A stretch of 64,000 nucleotides of DNA, from positions 4,407,001 through 4,471,000 of the forward strand of contig JAKZAN010000006.1 of NCBI GenBank assembly GCA_023053545.1. The letters run 5' to 3'. Shown in pieces: positions 36,301-50,400 of the stretch. The notes under the pieces are model-generated. The model did no database searches. It saw only the letters and a program-made list of their open reading frames with translations, and was not told where the DNA came from. This DNA comes from Lepidurus packardi (lineage: Eukaryota > Arthropoda > Branchiopoda > Notostraca > Triopsidae). The translations under genes were made by a program, and so were the position numbers. Numbering within the stretch: position 1 is the first letter of the stretch; every line of letters starts with the position of its first letter.

Positions 36301-38236
36301 GCCGAAAAAAAAAATGCAATTCAAACATCCCATACACCTTTTACCTGTGATAGAGTGTTCTATCTCTCGGCGAAACCTTTTCATAAATACCTCCTTCTCA
36401 GAGGGGGGTTGGGAGGTGTATTCCCCAACTCTTCTCCGAGGAAGAGGTGGTCTGAAGAGAATATTGATAATGCAAAGAGGCAACGAAAAAGCAACAAGAA
36501 TTGTGAAGAGATGGCCCAGGATGATGGGTTTTATGACGCTACGCTCTTATGTCAATACGCTTAATGACGGCACGGCTTTGGAGACACCTTCTTTATGACC
36601 CCCTTGAGCCGACGACAGCACTATAACACCCAGCAGAAGCCATCCCGAAGACCAAGCTAATGGTATTGGCAGCACTCAGGTGCCAAAGCAAAAGCTGCTT
36701 GGCTCGCTGTTGCTGCTGCTGCTGCTGTGCACGGTACATCTCTATGCGTGGATCGAACATAGCAGAGTCGAGTGGAATATAGCCTCGTTTGGGGAGTTTC
36801 TTATGTTCCCTTTTGGTGCTCCATCGATTCTCGCACCGTAGAGTCGCGGCTCCATCACCTCGGACAATAGTTGCAACGCAAGGGCTGTAAAACAATCAAG
36901 GTGTGTCTGGTGTGGGCAACGCTGGCGCCAGAGCAGAAGGCACCAGCACTTTTATATTTTGCATTTCACAGCCCTTCGCCACCTCATCCACCAAGCAACT
37001 TTTTTTTCTGCTTTTTTCCCCTGGTGTTTTTATTTCTTTGCTTTCTGTCGCCTGTCTCCCCGTGTTCCTCACTATATTGCATTTTCCATTAAGAATTTTC
37101 GATTGCGGGCGATCGCCACCACCCCTCCAAAGTTTCGAGTCTTGGTCCCCTCTATATAAATTATATTAGGCCTAGCACTTTTTCGCCCTTTTGGGGGGCC
37201 ATGTTCTTTCCTTTACGTCTACACGTTACATCTGTAAAAAGTTTCGAGGAAATTATAGGGCGGAGGAAGTTGGGTCGGAATTAACGTCTTGGGCTGCAGT
37301 AATGAAGCGCTAGTCGCATAATAAGGTCAATAGCGTGTAAAGAGAGGGGCCAAGCTTACTTCCTTCTGAGGAAGCTCTCATGTCTATGCCCAGGGTAATT
37401 AAATTATGCACGCATACATCATTGCGGAGAAGAATGCCGGGAGATAAAGAGCTTTTTTTTCCCCCTCTTTTTGCGCTTTGGCTCTGTCGGTTATTTGTGA
37501 GTAAATGGGTTTGGAAGTATGCTGCGAGACACTGCTGGCGAACCGAACGGACGTGGGAGTTGTCGGCGCCCATCATAACATGAGCTGGAATAGCCGTTAG
37601 TTTTGCGGCTTGCTTGTTTGCTGGAATGTCTGCGCTTCATGAAGATCAAAAAGGGCGCCGTGTTGTTTAAAAGCGAAGATCTTCTGACTCACCTTTGGGA
37701 TCGGATGGCTTCTACAAAGAGGTAATGAGCTCCACCCAGGTCATGTGTCACGTTGGTCAAGGATGTGGCGATGTGCTCCAAGAATCTGTGGAAACGGGGC
37801 GAGTCAGCTAAGGGAAATATACGATTTGACTGCATATGATATGATTTGACTGCATTTTAACATGATATTTGAGCAACGGAAGTGGAATTTCTAAGCCTTT
37901 AACCTCGTTGTATATAGTTTATGAAACTTTGAAGTTCAAAAGCATGATCCTTTATCGGGATCCGTAAAAGGATCTTTTCGCGAATGGATTGGTTTGTTGT
38001 CGATTCTCAGCAGAGTAATCTGCAAACCAAAGGAAATTCACTAAATTGCAAGGAGTTCCACATTAATTTGTCTTTAAAGGTATGAGCCACCAAAAGTAAA
38101 CTAATAACCGTCCTAATAGTGAGCTAACAAAGCACGGAATCGAGTTTCTAGGGATATTTTTCTTTCCACCAGGTGCAAAGAGTAATTAACCTTTTTTAGA
38201 CGGAAATGTCATTAAACAGGAATATAGTAGTATACG

Positions 38237-38475
38237 AAAACTTTGCTTACTGTCTGAAGTATGGAAGTAAACAATAACTATGGTAACAAGCGCCGTAGGC
38301 CACACCTCGACATGCCTCTGACGTCACGAAACCAACAGTGTGCAAGCCAATAGCTCATGAACTGGGATTCAACGACATTTGCACAGAAATGCATTGTTCA
38401 CGGTTAGTGAGCATACGTTCTTGAATGTTCTCATCGCCCTTAATATCTCGACAGTGAAATTCTCGTGCCTGTTGC
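38237..38475. repeat. About 230-bp repeat, copy 1, with TGACGTCA
   Basis: Shares with 39310-39540 the phrases GGAAGTAAACAATAACTA, GGTAACAAGCGCCGTAGGCC, GACGTCA and CCAACAGTGTGCA. The TGACGTCA palindrome is at 38319-38326. Confidence 0.82.
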
Positions 38476-39299
38476 CCTTTTTAAGGACGTCTGGGATAAC
38501 CGAAATCTATATTATTTATGCATCCAGTAAACCTTTTGGGGAATATATACATGTCATGTCTTGATTCGGTTTTCTTCTAACCCAGCCACCCCTGTGGCAG
38601 GTCCAAACTCCGTAAGACATCATTTCCAGTCGAGTGGTCAGCCATACCCACATTGTCAAATAGCTCTCCCTCGCCTTTTCCTGTTTCGCGTGTGCTCCCT
38701 TGGATGTGCTGTCTTGGCTATTGTCATGGCCATTGTTCACCCACTGCTTCAAGCCGGTGATTCCGCGCGGCAACAATGTTGTCCAAGCGTATGACATCGC
38801 CCAGTCATCCCCCACCCCCTACCCTCTATACCGAGCAGCTTCACCAAACACACAATACATACATATATAACACACATACATACGTAAAGAGAGCCAACAG
38901 AACCCCCCGAAGTTGTGATTGCCTTCAATGAGACACTTAATGACCCAAGCAACCCTCTTTTCGCTTGTTATGCCATTCATATTTACCACCATGGAATGGA
39001 GCAGACGTGGACGCTCTGACCAAGCGCAATAAACACATTTCGTTTAGTTTTATCATCATATGCCGTCCATTTTTAAGGCAAACGTGTCCTAATAAATTCT
39101 AGATTGCATGCTCCATCGCCCCCCGACAAAACTCAATTATGTAAAACACTTCCGTATGTAAAGCATCAAGACATAAAACGTTCAATACACCAACCATAAC
39201 ATTGAGTAAAAGCAACCAAAGAGCAGCAACAATATCTTCTTCGCTTTTTACACAGATGAAGCGCTAGCAGTAACTAAACCGTAACAGTAACGCTGCCCA

Positions 39300-39700
39300 T
39301 GGTAGACGGGAGCTTTGCTTACTATCCGAAGCATGGAAGTAAACAATAACTACGGTAACAAGCGCCGTAGGCCACACCTCGACACGTCTCTGACGTCATG
39401 AAACCAACAGTGTGCATGCCAATAACTCGTAAAATCGGATTCAGAGACATTTGAACACCAATTCATTGTTCAGGGTTACTGAGCTTGTGTTCTCGAATGT
39501 TCTGATCGTCCTCAAAATCTCAACAATGAAATTATGGTGCCTTGGTTTACTATATGTCGCATGGGAGTAAACAACCGCCACGGTAATTAACGAAGTTAAG
39601 CCACGCCACGAGACGTTTCTGACGTCATGAAACCAACAACTCGTGAACTGGGATTCAAAGACATGTGAACACCAATTCATTGTTGATGGCTACGTAGAGT
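39300..39700. repeat. About 230-bp repeat, copies 2 and 3 in tandem
   Basis: Copy 2 (39310-39540) is very like 38237-38475. A shorter, more diverged copy 3 (39540-39700) follows directly. Each has a TGACGTCA (39391-39398 and 39620-39627). Confidence 0.82.
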
Positions 39701-42700
39701 ATGTTCTCGATAAGCTGTTGATAAGATGTTAACGTTCGCCGTGATTTGGAACAACATTGAGCTAAGTTCTGACCACATTTTCACACCTTTCACTGCTGCG
39801 AATGACGAATGGCGAAATTAGAAGGAGTGTGGCGTACGTCAAGTACCTACTTTTACCCTGTTGACAGTAAAGACAGTTGAAAGTCATCGAGCTATTGGGC
39901 AGTGTTTCAAGCACTGTAAGTGTGTTTTTAAGCCGCTTGAAGTTTATGCTTGAATATAATTATAGTTACTTTATGGGGACTCGATTCACGCGTCCGGTGG
40001 GTCGAGTGGAACATAAACTCTTGCGTTAGGGAATCGTTATTATGAGGAAAAGGAACTCAGGAAGACATGTGAATATACTCTCATCTCGGTGAGTCAAGAT
40101 TGCGCGATGAATTAAGGGCAGCAATTACGCTTTTGTGCTCAGGCTGAGATCTAGGGCATTATAAAGGATCTTCCCCAAAACCCAAAAGCTTCCGCACAAA
40201 CGCCACCAACTTCCTCCGTTTTCCATTAGCCGCCTTTTGGAGTTGCTCTTCTCGCACATGAAAAGCATTACAAGGCTCCTATAATGTTTGTCTCATTCCT
40301 ATATTCTGTTCTCTTTTCCCTTTTCCCCTTTTCTCTATTTCTTCCCTCTGCTTTTTATTAGGACCAAGTAAGTACGGCCGAGCTTGGAAATGGTCCGTGT
40401 GCTGTACTGCACGTTAATCATAACGCTTCCTTTCGACTTTTAACTCCCTTTTCTCCCGACAAAATCCCGAAGATTTGTTTGGGGGAAGTGTTTTAGGTCG
40501 CGACATTGCAGCCAGAAAAGGAAACCTTGGTAGTGATATGGTGTATGTGTGTTTGTGTGTAGCCTGGGCCTTAGCACACTGAATTACGAGTCATCAAGGA
40601 CCAAAAACCATCACGCGGCGTAATGTCGCCTTGCATGGTCGCATAGAACATGGGGCTAAAAAAAATAATAATAATAATCCCGGGTTTTGGGGGGCGCTAT
40701 GTGTGTTTCTTAGTGTGTGTTATGTGTGTATGTTGTGCAAGCAAAAACGACAAGTCCGTTTTCCGCTCCATAAAGTTCATCACCGTGCGCTTTGTCCCGT
40801 AGCTCTTTCCTGTCCCTTGTCTTCATTGACCCCTGATTTCCTGCTGCGTAAATGCCGCAGAGCCAGAGCCACAACAGTCCAACACATTTCCATACAGAGA
40901 ATGTGGCCAAAGTCGTGGTCATGATCGTTTGAGCTCATGACCCCTGCAAGATCCTTCTTAAAATTTGCTGATGAACCCATTTCAAGTACTTGACGAGGCT
41001 TCAAAGATTCGTTCTTGCAAGATTAAAAACTTGGCTAAAGACAAAACAAAAACAAAGGGACTGGATGGTGTCTTTTCCAGGTTGAGAAAAAACATGGCGA
41101 CTGCAGAGGTTCAAAAGGGATGGCTGTGTATATGACTTACCAGAGCTTGTATATAAAATTTGGGCCCTAAATTTGGCAAAACTGCTGAATATTTATAAAA
41201 CGTTTCTGGAAACCCCTTCTCTAATTTCATGCCTTTCCCTATCAAAAGCCGTGTCCCATGACCAATGCTGATAACTGGCCATGTCCAGGAGCCAAGTGGA
41301 CCATGCCGTCTTGCCCTCGCACGATTTGCAGCCCCATCAACAGTGACATAGACATATATGAAAGACAAACGACATACAGAGAGTGAGTGTAAGAGAGAGA
41401 AAGAGGCAAGGAGAGAGAGAGACATATAGAAACGGCAACATCCTAAAAGTCAAAGGTTTTCCCCTTGGTCACATATCGATGTTATCGGTGCCATTTATCG
41501 AGTGACACAGGAGTTGTTCTATGCATGGCAATGGGGTCAAAGGGCGTCGAGATGGCGAAGAGAAGGCTATATGACCCAATCTGTCAACCTGCTCTGCGAT
41601 GCTTTAGGGACCACATCAAATTGCGGACTCTGGACCGACCGTTTCCAGGCGACTCCAAGCATTGGTTTTCCTTGCTTGGGGACGGGAGCGAAAGACTGAT
41701 TGTAGCTTTTGGTGCATGGGCCTTTTTCCATTTCTAAATGCACCCAAATGATAACCATCTCCGAGGAGGGTCAATGGGGAAAGTATCTACACATTTCATG
41801 CCATGTGAAACGAGGCTTCTGGATATTGCATAGCCGTTAAAACACGAATCACTTTTCTGAAAAGGTTTGGCAATAAGAGACCCAAGTACAGTTCCATTGT
41901 TTCCCTGGTTAATTCCTTCGGCGCCGTTGCTAGAGGAGTAAAACGGTCAGTTGTTGTTGAGGTTTTTCCTATTTTGCCTATTTTTCAGAGGAAGATAGAG
42001 AAAACGAGCCATGTTAGCTCACAGAAAACTGGAACGAAAATATGTAAATCAGAAAAAGAGATATTCCAAAAAGACAGGCGAAGGGAGAAGGAATAACTAA
42101 AAAGCCAAAAAAAAGGGCTCACTTTTCCGTAAAGGGCAGTGTCTCGTGTTTCTTTCTGTGTCTCTCTATGTGTGGTGTAAAGGCCGCAGAAAGATAAAAA
42201 ATAAATTTAAAAAAAAGAAAAATTCTGGCCCTGAAGATTCCCTCGTTGGTATACATGATGCTATGTGTGGTTCGTAAGACGGTAGCTAGGTTTGGTGGCC
42301 TAATAAATGAAGCCTTTCACAATGAACAAAGACACCGACGAAAAGAAAAGTTGAAGGACGAAAAGTTTACTTCTTGCAACCTCAGCCGTCTCCAAGTCCA
42401 TGTTCTCCATGTAAAAAGATTCGACGGGTAGCGTGGCCCCGACAACCCAACGCTATTAAAGGCAGCGTAAAAACATTTTTCGCATTTTTAAAGACCTGTT
42501 CTTCATTTTTGTTTTCTATTTTTTTTAATCGTGTGTACTGCGGAACAGTAAGACAGGAGCTTCCCTGACCAGCTTGAAAACCAGCTTGAAAAAAAAAAGA
42601 CTTGAATTATTAAACGAGGCATACATTAAAGGGAAGGGGGAAGTCAAGGAGCTATGGAATACAAGGAGCTTCAAGTCCCCAGTTCGTCAGGTGGGTCAGC

Positions 42701-43703
42701 ATATAATCATAGGCAAGAAGAAACAGAAGATTCCGTCAATTGGGGGAAAATTGAGCCCTTTTTTACCTAGCACAAATTTAGAGCTTCCAGGAGAGAGCTT
42801 TCGCCATCTAGGAGCAGCTAAAGTCCCTAACAACCGTCAAAACAACGCCTCATGTTTTCAGTGTTGTGGTTTTGAAAATGTGGAAGGAAACAAGAGATTT
42901 TTACTAGTGTACCAGGTAATTTAACTTATTACTTTATAACGTAACTAATCTCGAGCTTGTTTCGTGAAACTAGTTGTAGTTCTCAGAGAAACTGCGCCTT
43001 TAATGCGCTCTTGCAAAAAAAAGAATGTTAAATTACAGTACGAGTACTTCAAAATCAAGTTATTGTGGTTAAACCTAACTTAATCCTTACTGCATGAATT
43101 CCTGGCCATGTTTTATGAATTCTCCAAATGCTTTCAAAGCTATACACTCGGGAATCTTGAGCATGAACTCCAGGAAGCATATTTGAAAAGGCGGAAGATT
43201 TGAAAGTAAATTAAGAAAATTCGGAAAATTTTAAAATAATGCAAGAAAATTAATTTGAGTCAATTCTAGCTAGTACTAAGAAGTCAGGTATGGAGAGCTT
43301 AATATCACAGCCAACTTGACTTAAGCTAAAAGTCTGCAACCGTTTTATTTGCTTTGAAAACTCTTGAAAGTTCTGAGTTTCGTTTGTTTGGGGGGAGGGG
43401 GGGACTCAAACCTACTCGACCCGACCTAGCATCGTGCAGAAACTCATTGTGCACACATCCGTGCGGCGGCTGACAAGTAAACTTTAACCTGATTAGGGCA
43501 AGACAATCTCAACCTAACTTCCTGGCGTGTGCTCCTTCACCTGCTCTTATCACATTGATGTACCCCCTTTACTCGAAAGCCTGTATACCATCCTACTGTC
43601 CTTTTCGCCTGTTTTCCTCATATCCGCACCAACCTTTCCATCTAGATCATATCACAGTCTCTTCCTTCCGATAACCATTAACAAATAATCTAATATTCCA
43701 AGA

Positions 43704-43754
43704 CACGCTAACCCAAAGAGACAGAAGAACCTGGCCTTGTCTCTTTGGGTCGTG
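43704..43754. other. Hairpin with a 13-bp perfect stem
   Basis: ACCCAAAGAGACA at 43711-43723 and TGTCTCTTTGGGT at 43738-43750 pair perfectly with a 14-nt loop. CACG (43704-43707) and CGTG (43751-43754) extend the stem past a CTA bulge. Intergenic, upstream of BRIP1. Confidence 0.72.
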
Positions 43755-44354
43755 AGATTTTCCAAGTGCTTATTCCCGTTTAGCCCTATACCCCCGCAAA
43801 AGGGCCATAGATCGGCAAAAGTTTCAAGTTTCCGCTCCTGTTTACGCTAAAGTTATTTTCCTAGAATAAGCGATAGACAATCTAGCGCTTATCTTACAGG
43901 TTGGGCCAGTTATCTCAGTTCTTAATTACCCTCCTTTTTTATGGATTTCTATTAAAAGAGTTCGCTAACAGGACAAATTAAAAGAAGGCAAAGAAAGAAA
44001 AGGAGAAAAGTTGTTTGCATGACTCTTTGTTATGACTACAAATTCTCGCTTTTGGCTAGAGCGTTGAAAGAACATCATTCTTATGCTATGTTTCATTTCA
44101 TAGTTGTTCATTACCGAGGAACCTCAGTCAAAGTTACCAATTAGGCTGTCCCCTGCTGGACTTTTGAACCGCAAACTAGGAATTTTTTTTATTTTGTCTG
44201 TTTTACAGCCTATTTGCTCAGGTTTTAGCTACGCTTTATATGTTAAATTGCGTAAAGAAAGGTCAGACATGACTTGTAAAACTGACATTTTTGCCTTCGT
44301 TAAATGTTTTCTTCTTTCATAGGAGAGGAAAAGTTTGGCTAAAAAAAGCCACAA

Positions 44355-44468
44355 ATGTCTTCCCAAATAATGTGTGATGGCAAGACCTATCATGTCTATA
44401 CCATGGCCGGAGTTAAAGTGGAAATTCCTGTCAAAGCGTATCCGTCCCAAGTCGCAATTATGAGCAAG
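44355..44468 (+). CDS. BRIP1 first coding exon
   Basis: Thirty-eight codons from ATG to [20 protein letters not shown] aligns with the start of vertebrate BRIP1 (Q-motif-like region), so this ATG is preferred. TTTCATAG at 44315-44322 could be the acceptor of a 5' UTR exon; this is a guess. Confidence 0.9.
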
Positions 44469-47400
44469 GTAATCAATCCTGAACGTTCAATAATTCCCAT
44501 TGCCTTTTTAATTCTATAGTAAATTTCTCCTGTAACACTCCTGTTATCCAATTTCACTGCGTAATCATTGCTGGTACCTTAGCTGCCAATAAATAATTTG
44601 TAAAAATAATGTCGCCATTTTTTTTTCATAGATTGAAAATAAATCCAATCAGATATGGCATCAAACGTTAGTTAAATGCGTTTCAAGGAGACAATACAAA
44701 AATCTTGTAATTTTTTTTAAGAAATTTACTATTTTACTTCAATTTTCTAATCGTAACCCAAAATTACTCTATTTTTTCTCATTTTTACCAAATTTCAGTA
44801 GTGAATTACTTCCAAATTACAACTTTGTACCGCATTACAATTTCATTACAATTTCCAATGTAAATGTACTTTTTTTTTAATTTAAAGATTGGCGTATCAT
44901 CATAAATAATTCGGAAGTAATTCATTATTGAAATTTGGTAAAAACGCGAAAAACAGTGTAGTTTTGGTTGCAATTAGGAAATTAAAGCCAAATTGCCTGT
45001 TTTGTTGTTTAAGCGCTGTTTAAATGTTGTTTAACTGTGTTTAAATGTGTTTCAAGTTATTTTTGAATAGTGCACGTCTTGAAACACGTTTAACTTAATC
45101 TGCAAGTGCACTATAGATTGAAAGTAGATCTGATTATGGCATCAAACGTTAGTAATACTTGCAAGGTATCATTTTATGGTATTTTTTAGATTGTGATGGG
45201 ATGCCGAAGCGGTCAGCATTGTTTATTGGAGAGTCCGACGGGCTCGGGCAAAACTCTGGCGTTGCTCTGTGGAGCTTTGAGTTGGCAAAAAGCGGAAACG
45301 GGTAAGAAACATTGTTTGCGAGTTATTTTCTAAGCATTCCCTTTTTCTCCTTCTATATTGCGAGCTAAAGAAAGTCCCAAAGCCATGTTGTACAGAAGAT
45401 TCGTGATTTCTTCCCCGCTTGCTTTTCTAAGCTGACTTTAAGGAGGAAAGGAAATGACAAGAACCACGAGTTAAAAGGACTGGAAACATGCAAGTTTGAA
45501 AAGACACGTTAGAGCTTCTTGTCTTCTCCTCTTCTCCATCCAGCGTTAGCAAAAAGAGTTCACGAAGCCATAAAACGGGATAAACTCCCAAACTCCCAAA
45601 TGGTTAACTTTAAAAGGGGAGATGAGAAAGGCTGGAACATCCAATCCGTTGCCGTAGTAAAAAAAAATCATGAAAAATTCCGCGGTTATCCGAGGTGTAC
45701 GAGTAAATCTGTCGGTGTTTGACTTTTACACCTGCACTTAAAAGGAAATTATATACCTGCCAATGTCGTCAATGCTTTCTTGCTCTCCTTCGTGGTGGCT
45801 TTTGCTCACTCCTCCCCACTGCTCTCCCAACTTATAATTAGTCGACTTTGTGAGTATCCTAAACATTGGACGAAAGACTTGCAAAAGGCAAACAGCTGGG
45901 ATTTTTTTTTAATATCCCCTTTCATTGCTCCCAACTTGAGCTTGCCCATTTACTGGGTCTTCATTAATTTTTTCTTTTTTTTTGGGTTCTATTCTTACTG
46001 TGAACTACGATTCTTACGGTGGCTTTTCTTCCTAATGGAATCGTGGAGCGTTTTGTACGTCATGGCGCATTTGGGGCCTGTAATATCGCTATTATGTTCC
46101 CGAAAACTTGGGTTAATTGCATATTTTATGCTAAATTCCTGCTTATGCGATGATTTCGTCTCAAGCACGGCTGCAAAAGCCCTGTTTACAGCGCAATGTC
46201 TCATCTCCAGGCCGTAATACGCCTTTCTTATGGAGTTTGGCTAACTTATTCAGAATTAACCTGCTTTAATATCGAATCTAAGCCTTATAAGTGGGTGTAA
46301 AACTTGCTAAAAAGCTTCCAAACTCGTCTTTTTCATTCCTTGAGTTGCTTTTTTGAGCTTTGGGACGTGGTTGAAATAGAGTTGGAAATCCGTCGCGAGC
46401 AGTCATGACTTCATTAACCTTTGTTTGGAAGTTTTTTTGGGAACACTTCTGTATTTATTTTCCACGAAAACCCTTCAGTACACGTTTCGCACAACAGTGA
46501 AATTGTACGTATTTATGTGTTGATGCATGTTCCACGAAAAACGTTCGCTATGGCAGTTTCGCGCAACAGTGAATTTAATGCGCCGTTTAATGCGTCTGTC
46601 CGTCAAGTTCGAGAACAATGAAAATGGCTTGGCAGGATGTTTCCCATGAGCTGTAATTTGCTTCAAAGGGAGCAGCCTGTAGTCTGGATGTTCACTCCCT
46701 ACTTAGAACATAGAACTTTAGATATCCTGGGCTTTTTACTTGTCATCTACTTGTTCCCTGCTTGTTATATATACCCTTTTCATTTTTATTTCATTTTTTT
46801 TTACTACATTCGGAGGGATTATAACTGTTCTCATACCATGTAAGCCCGAATCGCGTGATTCCATTCTTATTGCAATGAGGGGTATAAAAAGCAAAAAAAC
46901 GGGCCAAAGGTATTATGTTCTATATCTGTGGAAGTAGGAGGTTATAGAGCAGGCATTGGATCAACGGATCCAGAGTAATATTGTGGAGAGTCTGCCAACT
47001 CCCAACCGTGCAACCGTGTGTTATTATTATAGACATGTCCGTAACTCTTTTTTCTTATTTTTTTCCAGGGGGAGGGGGTGTATTACCTCCTCTTTTTTGG
47101 CCCTCCTGTATCTATTAATCCTGACATGCACGGATGCCACTTATGTAAAGCTTCCGGCTTATTATCCTTTGCGATGGCTCTGGACTAACAAAGTAGCAAT
47201 TGAATATGACAAGCTGCTAGGGCAAAGAACAGACATGTTGACAGACAGCTGATTACGAGGTAGAAACGACACTGCTTTTTGAATGGATTTTCAATCCAAA
47301 ACAGAAAACACGCACGCCAAACATTTACACTTATTACTCTACCCCCTCACCCCCCCCCCCCCCCCATCCATCCGACTTGCATATTCAACATAACTATTCA

Positions 47401-50400
47401 ACAAGGCTTTTTCTTGGAAAAAGCATGGGAAACGAAAGCTCGGAAAGTTCACTTCCTTACCAAGAATCCCTGCTACGTTTTTTTTTTAATTTAAAATTTA
47501 TTGTATTTTTCTAGATTTTTTTTTTTAAATTCATTAATCTTATTTTTTCAAATCAAGTTTAATTTTTGTAATTTATTTTAAATTTTTGTAATTCTTTGTT
47601 TTACATTTTATTTTTGAAGGAAAATCAGTATTGTGCTCTAGAAGTGATGGCTCGTATTTTTTAAATTATTTGTTTTACATTTTATTTTTTAAGGAAAATC
47701 AGAATTGTGTTCGAGAAGTGATGTCTCGTCCAACGTATTTTTGCATTCGGAAGCTTTTAAAAAAGCGCCTCCGTGGAATGAACGGACGGACGTGATGGGA
47801 CCCTATTGGACCCGCAGGTTCTTGAATAACGCTTTTGGGAAACTTTGGGGAAGTTGGTTTGATGCCACTAGCAGGCCTGTGATTAAAGCCGACAGGATGC
47901 TTCTTAAGTTTCCCTGACAACGTGTGTGCAATAGTACCGCATATGGGTCGCCTTATGCAGATTCCTAAAAGCCGCCACCGCATTTTTCAGGAGGGTAGAG
48001 GGGGTACGGGGTACATGTCCCGCCGGATCTTGGTGTATATAACTTCCCTGTATTGTCTCTCTCTATCTCTCTTTCACTCTAATGTAAGGGATTTTTATTT
48101 CCGCATGCCGTTTATGCTCTCAAATCTCTTTTTACACTAAGTTTTAAGCCTATATTGTTGAGTACATTTGGAATGCTAAGTTGGGATCAGATTAAGGAAC
48201 GGGCAGAAATAACCCAATTCCAACATACCACAGTAGGCTCTGTAGATATGTGTGTATGCCAGGATCTTCTTATTAGGAGAGAAAGCCACTTAGAGCTGTA
48301 GCAACGCAACGCCAACACACTTAGGAACCTGAGGCAACTTCAGGCAGAAGAACAACAGGGAAAAACATGGAATAGGACGAAAAGTTATGATTTTAGGAGA
48401 TATGTGTGTGTGTGCCACCATGGCAAAGGTCCTTGATTATATTTATTAGCAGTTTGGGAGATCTCACATAAGCTTATTACTCGCTAAGGATGGTTGGCAT
48501 GTGACATACGGGGTTTTAAGTAAGACACGTGATCTGCTATTAATGATGTATTAAACCTGGTTTCAGGGGACCTTTACTGGTTCTTATTGACGAGGATTTC
48601 CTGCAAACCCCCTCCAACCCCCTTTTTTTTACCCTCCCTTTGCAATCTTCTACGTCTCCGGGGATTGATTCGGACGACCGCGGTGGGAAGATGCCATCCA
48701 GAATGAATCTTGCATCCCGAACCTTCGTGAACGAGAACAGACACACACTTTTATTTTTCGGATTTTTTTTTCACGATTTTTCGATTTTTCTCCCTCTTAT
48801 CGTGTATGCGCGGTAGAGATTAATGCCACATGAATTCTAGTGTTATGGCCCCCCCCCCCAACTCCCCCTCCCCAAAGTAGTTTTTTTTTTTATCCCAAAA
48901 GAGCCAATTTATCGAATAGAGAAGTAGTAGACATGCAAACCCCTCACTTTGTGATAAGAAAAGCAGAGGAAGAGAGAACTCCTCAAATAAAAAAAAAAAT
49001 AATAATAAAAAAAAAAAATCTTGAAAAAAATATGTGTGATCGATATCGACGTCGATGGACGTCCGTCGTGGCGAATACGTCGCCTCGGCGGTGCAGGTCA
49101 CATAGGTTCGAGTTTTTGAGTCCTCTTTGGGGCAAAATCTCGACGAGCTTCTGCTTTTCACTTTTGGGCCGGAAAACCGAAACCCCTCATTGCACGCCAG
49201 AGTCCTCGAGATGTAACAAAGATTGCGGCAACCTTTGATGCTGAACATATTATGTCCTCTCTCTCTTTCTCTCCATCTCTCTCTTTTCCCGATATTCTAT
49301 TACTGATATGTGCACACAAGCACCCAGGGCATTGTATGTACATACTGTCGGAGCCCGAATTTTTTCTTTCTTTTGCCCCGATCTCTCCTGCCGTCATATT
49401 GGTAGAAACGGTGAAGCACTCTTGATACCAAACACGAGCTTCAACAGTATTTGTCATGCGAGAACAAAAGGAAGTGTATCGAGGAGGCGGGGTACTGTAC
49501 TGTACTGTACCGTTCCCCGATACCCTCATGTACCCGCTGTATTGCTCTCCAAAAAGAGATCTAAGGCGATCTAAGTTATTGTAACGGTTGATAAATCAGT
49601 TCGGTATATCCCAGTGTGCTCTTTTTTTTATTATTCTTATTTTTTTCGGGTGGGTTGACCATTCACATGTTTATTTAGTTTTGAAGAAGAGGGGGGTCTT
49701 CTTCAAAAAATAAATAAAAATGGGAATGGGGCATGGGTAACTCAATAGGAATCTGGCCGCTTTGGAAAAACGTTTAGAGTCCCATAGATTGTTGTTGTCT
49801 TCTCCTTTGGGGGCAATTGTTAATGACAAATAGGAACTGACGGAGCGTGCAGCTCTCGAACCTAAGGATTGCTGCAGCTGAAAAGACTTGGGATATGATA
49901 GGACTTTGCAACGCGGACGTCGCACGGGGAGGATTGTTTTTTGAACAAGGGGGGGGGGGGGGGGTAGGATGTTTAAGCTGGAGCCAAATTACTCTTCGCT
50001 AAAGGGATGTTTGCCCGTACTGTTACTGTACAGTACCCTATGCCAGTAGGTTCCAAGTATCCTATACTTGCAACCCCTTTCCCTTTTTTTCTGTCCTTTT
50101 CTGTTTTTCGCCGTCTTTTTCCATGCTATGGACGCTGATTTGAAGTGATGGGTTTATTCAAGCGCAGTGCAAGATCCAACGCGAGCATTTTTTGGGTCTC
50201 GTAAAACATCAAACTCCTTATTTTCATTTGGCGCTGGGTTAAATGAGATACCTTGGCAGCTGTTTTTGTCCCTACGGTAAAATCTACCAAAATAAGTTTT
50301 CAAAAAAGATTTTTTTTTTTTTTTTCAATGTGGGGAACGTGGAAAAGGCTTCAAAAGGGACTTGCCAGGCCTAGTGATCAGTTTGACGGTTTGTAAATGA

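Larger units (their letters stand above)
21672..44354. other. 22.7-kb intergenic region between Tbx2/3 and BRIP1
   Basis: The first part should contain the Tbx2/3 3' UTR; no canonical AATAAA was pinned down close to the stop. No gene could be supported on either strand. The region holds repeat copies at 22765-23020, 25690-25870, 26783-27740, 30090-30830, 32510-33330, 38237-38475 and 39300-39700, a hairpin at 43704-43754 and several homopolymers. Other parts are unremarkable AT-rich or GA/CT-rich DNA. A frame at 42574-42924 ending at a good donor is discussed as a finding only. Confidence 0.7.

Noticed and set aside
39781-39788. TCACACCT, a T-box half site
   Set aside because: One 8-mer is expected by chance in 64 kb; no clustering seen.
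45780-46217. 145-residue frame rich in Phe/Leu/Ser
   Set aside because: Composition of T-rich intron DNA; no motif and no homology recognised.
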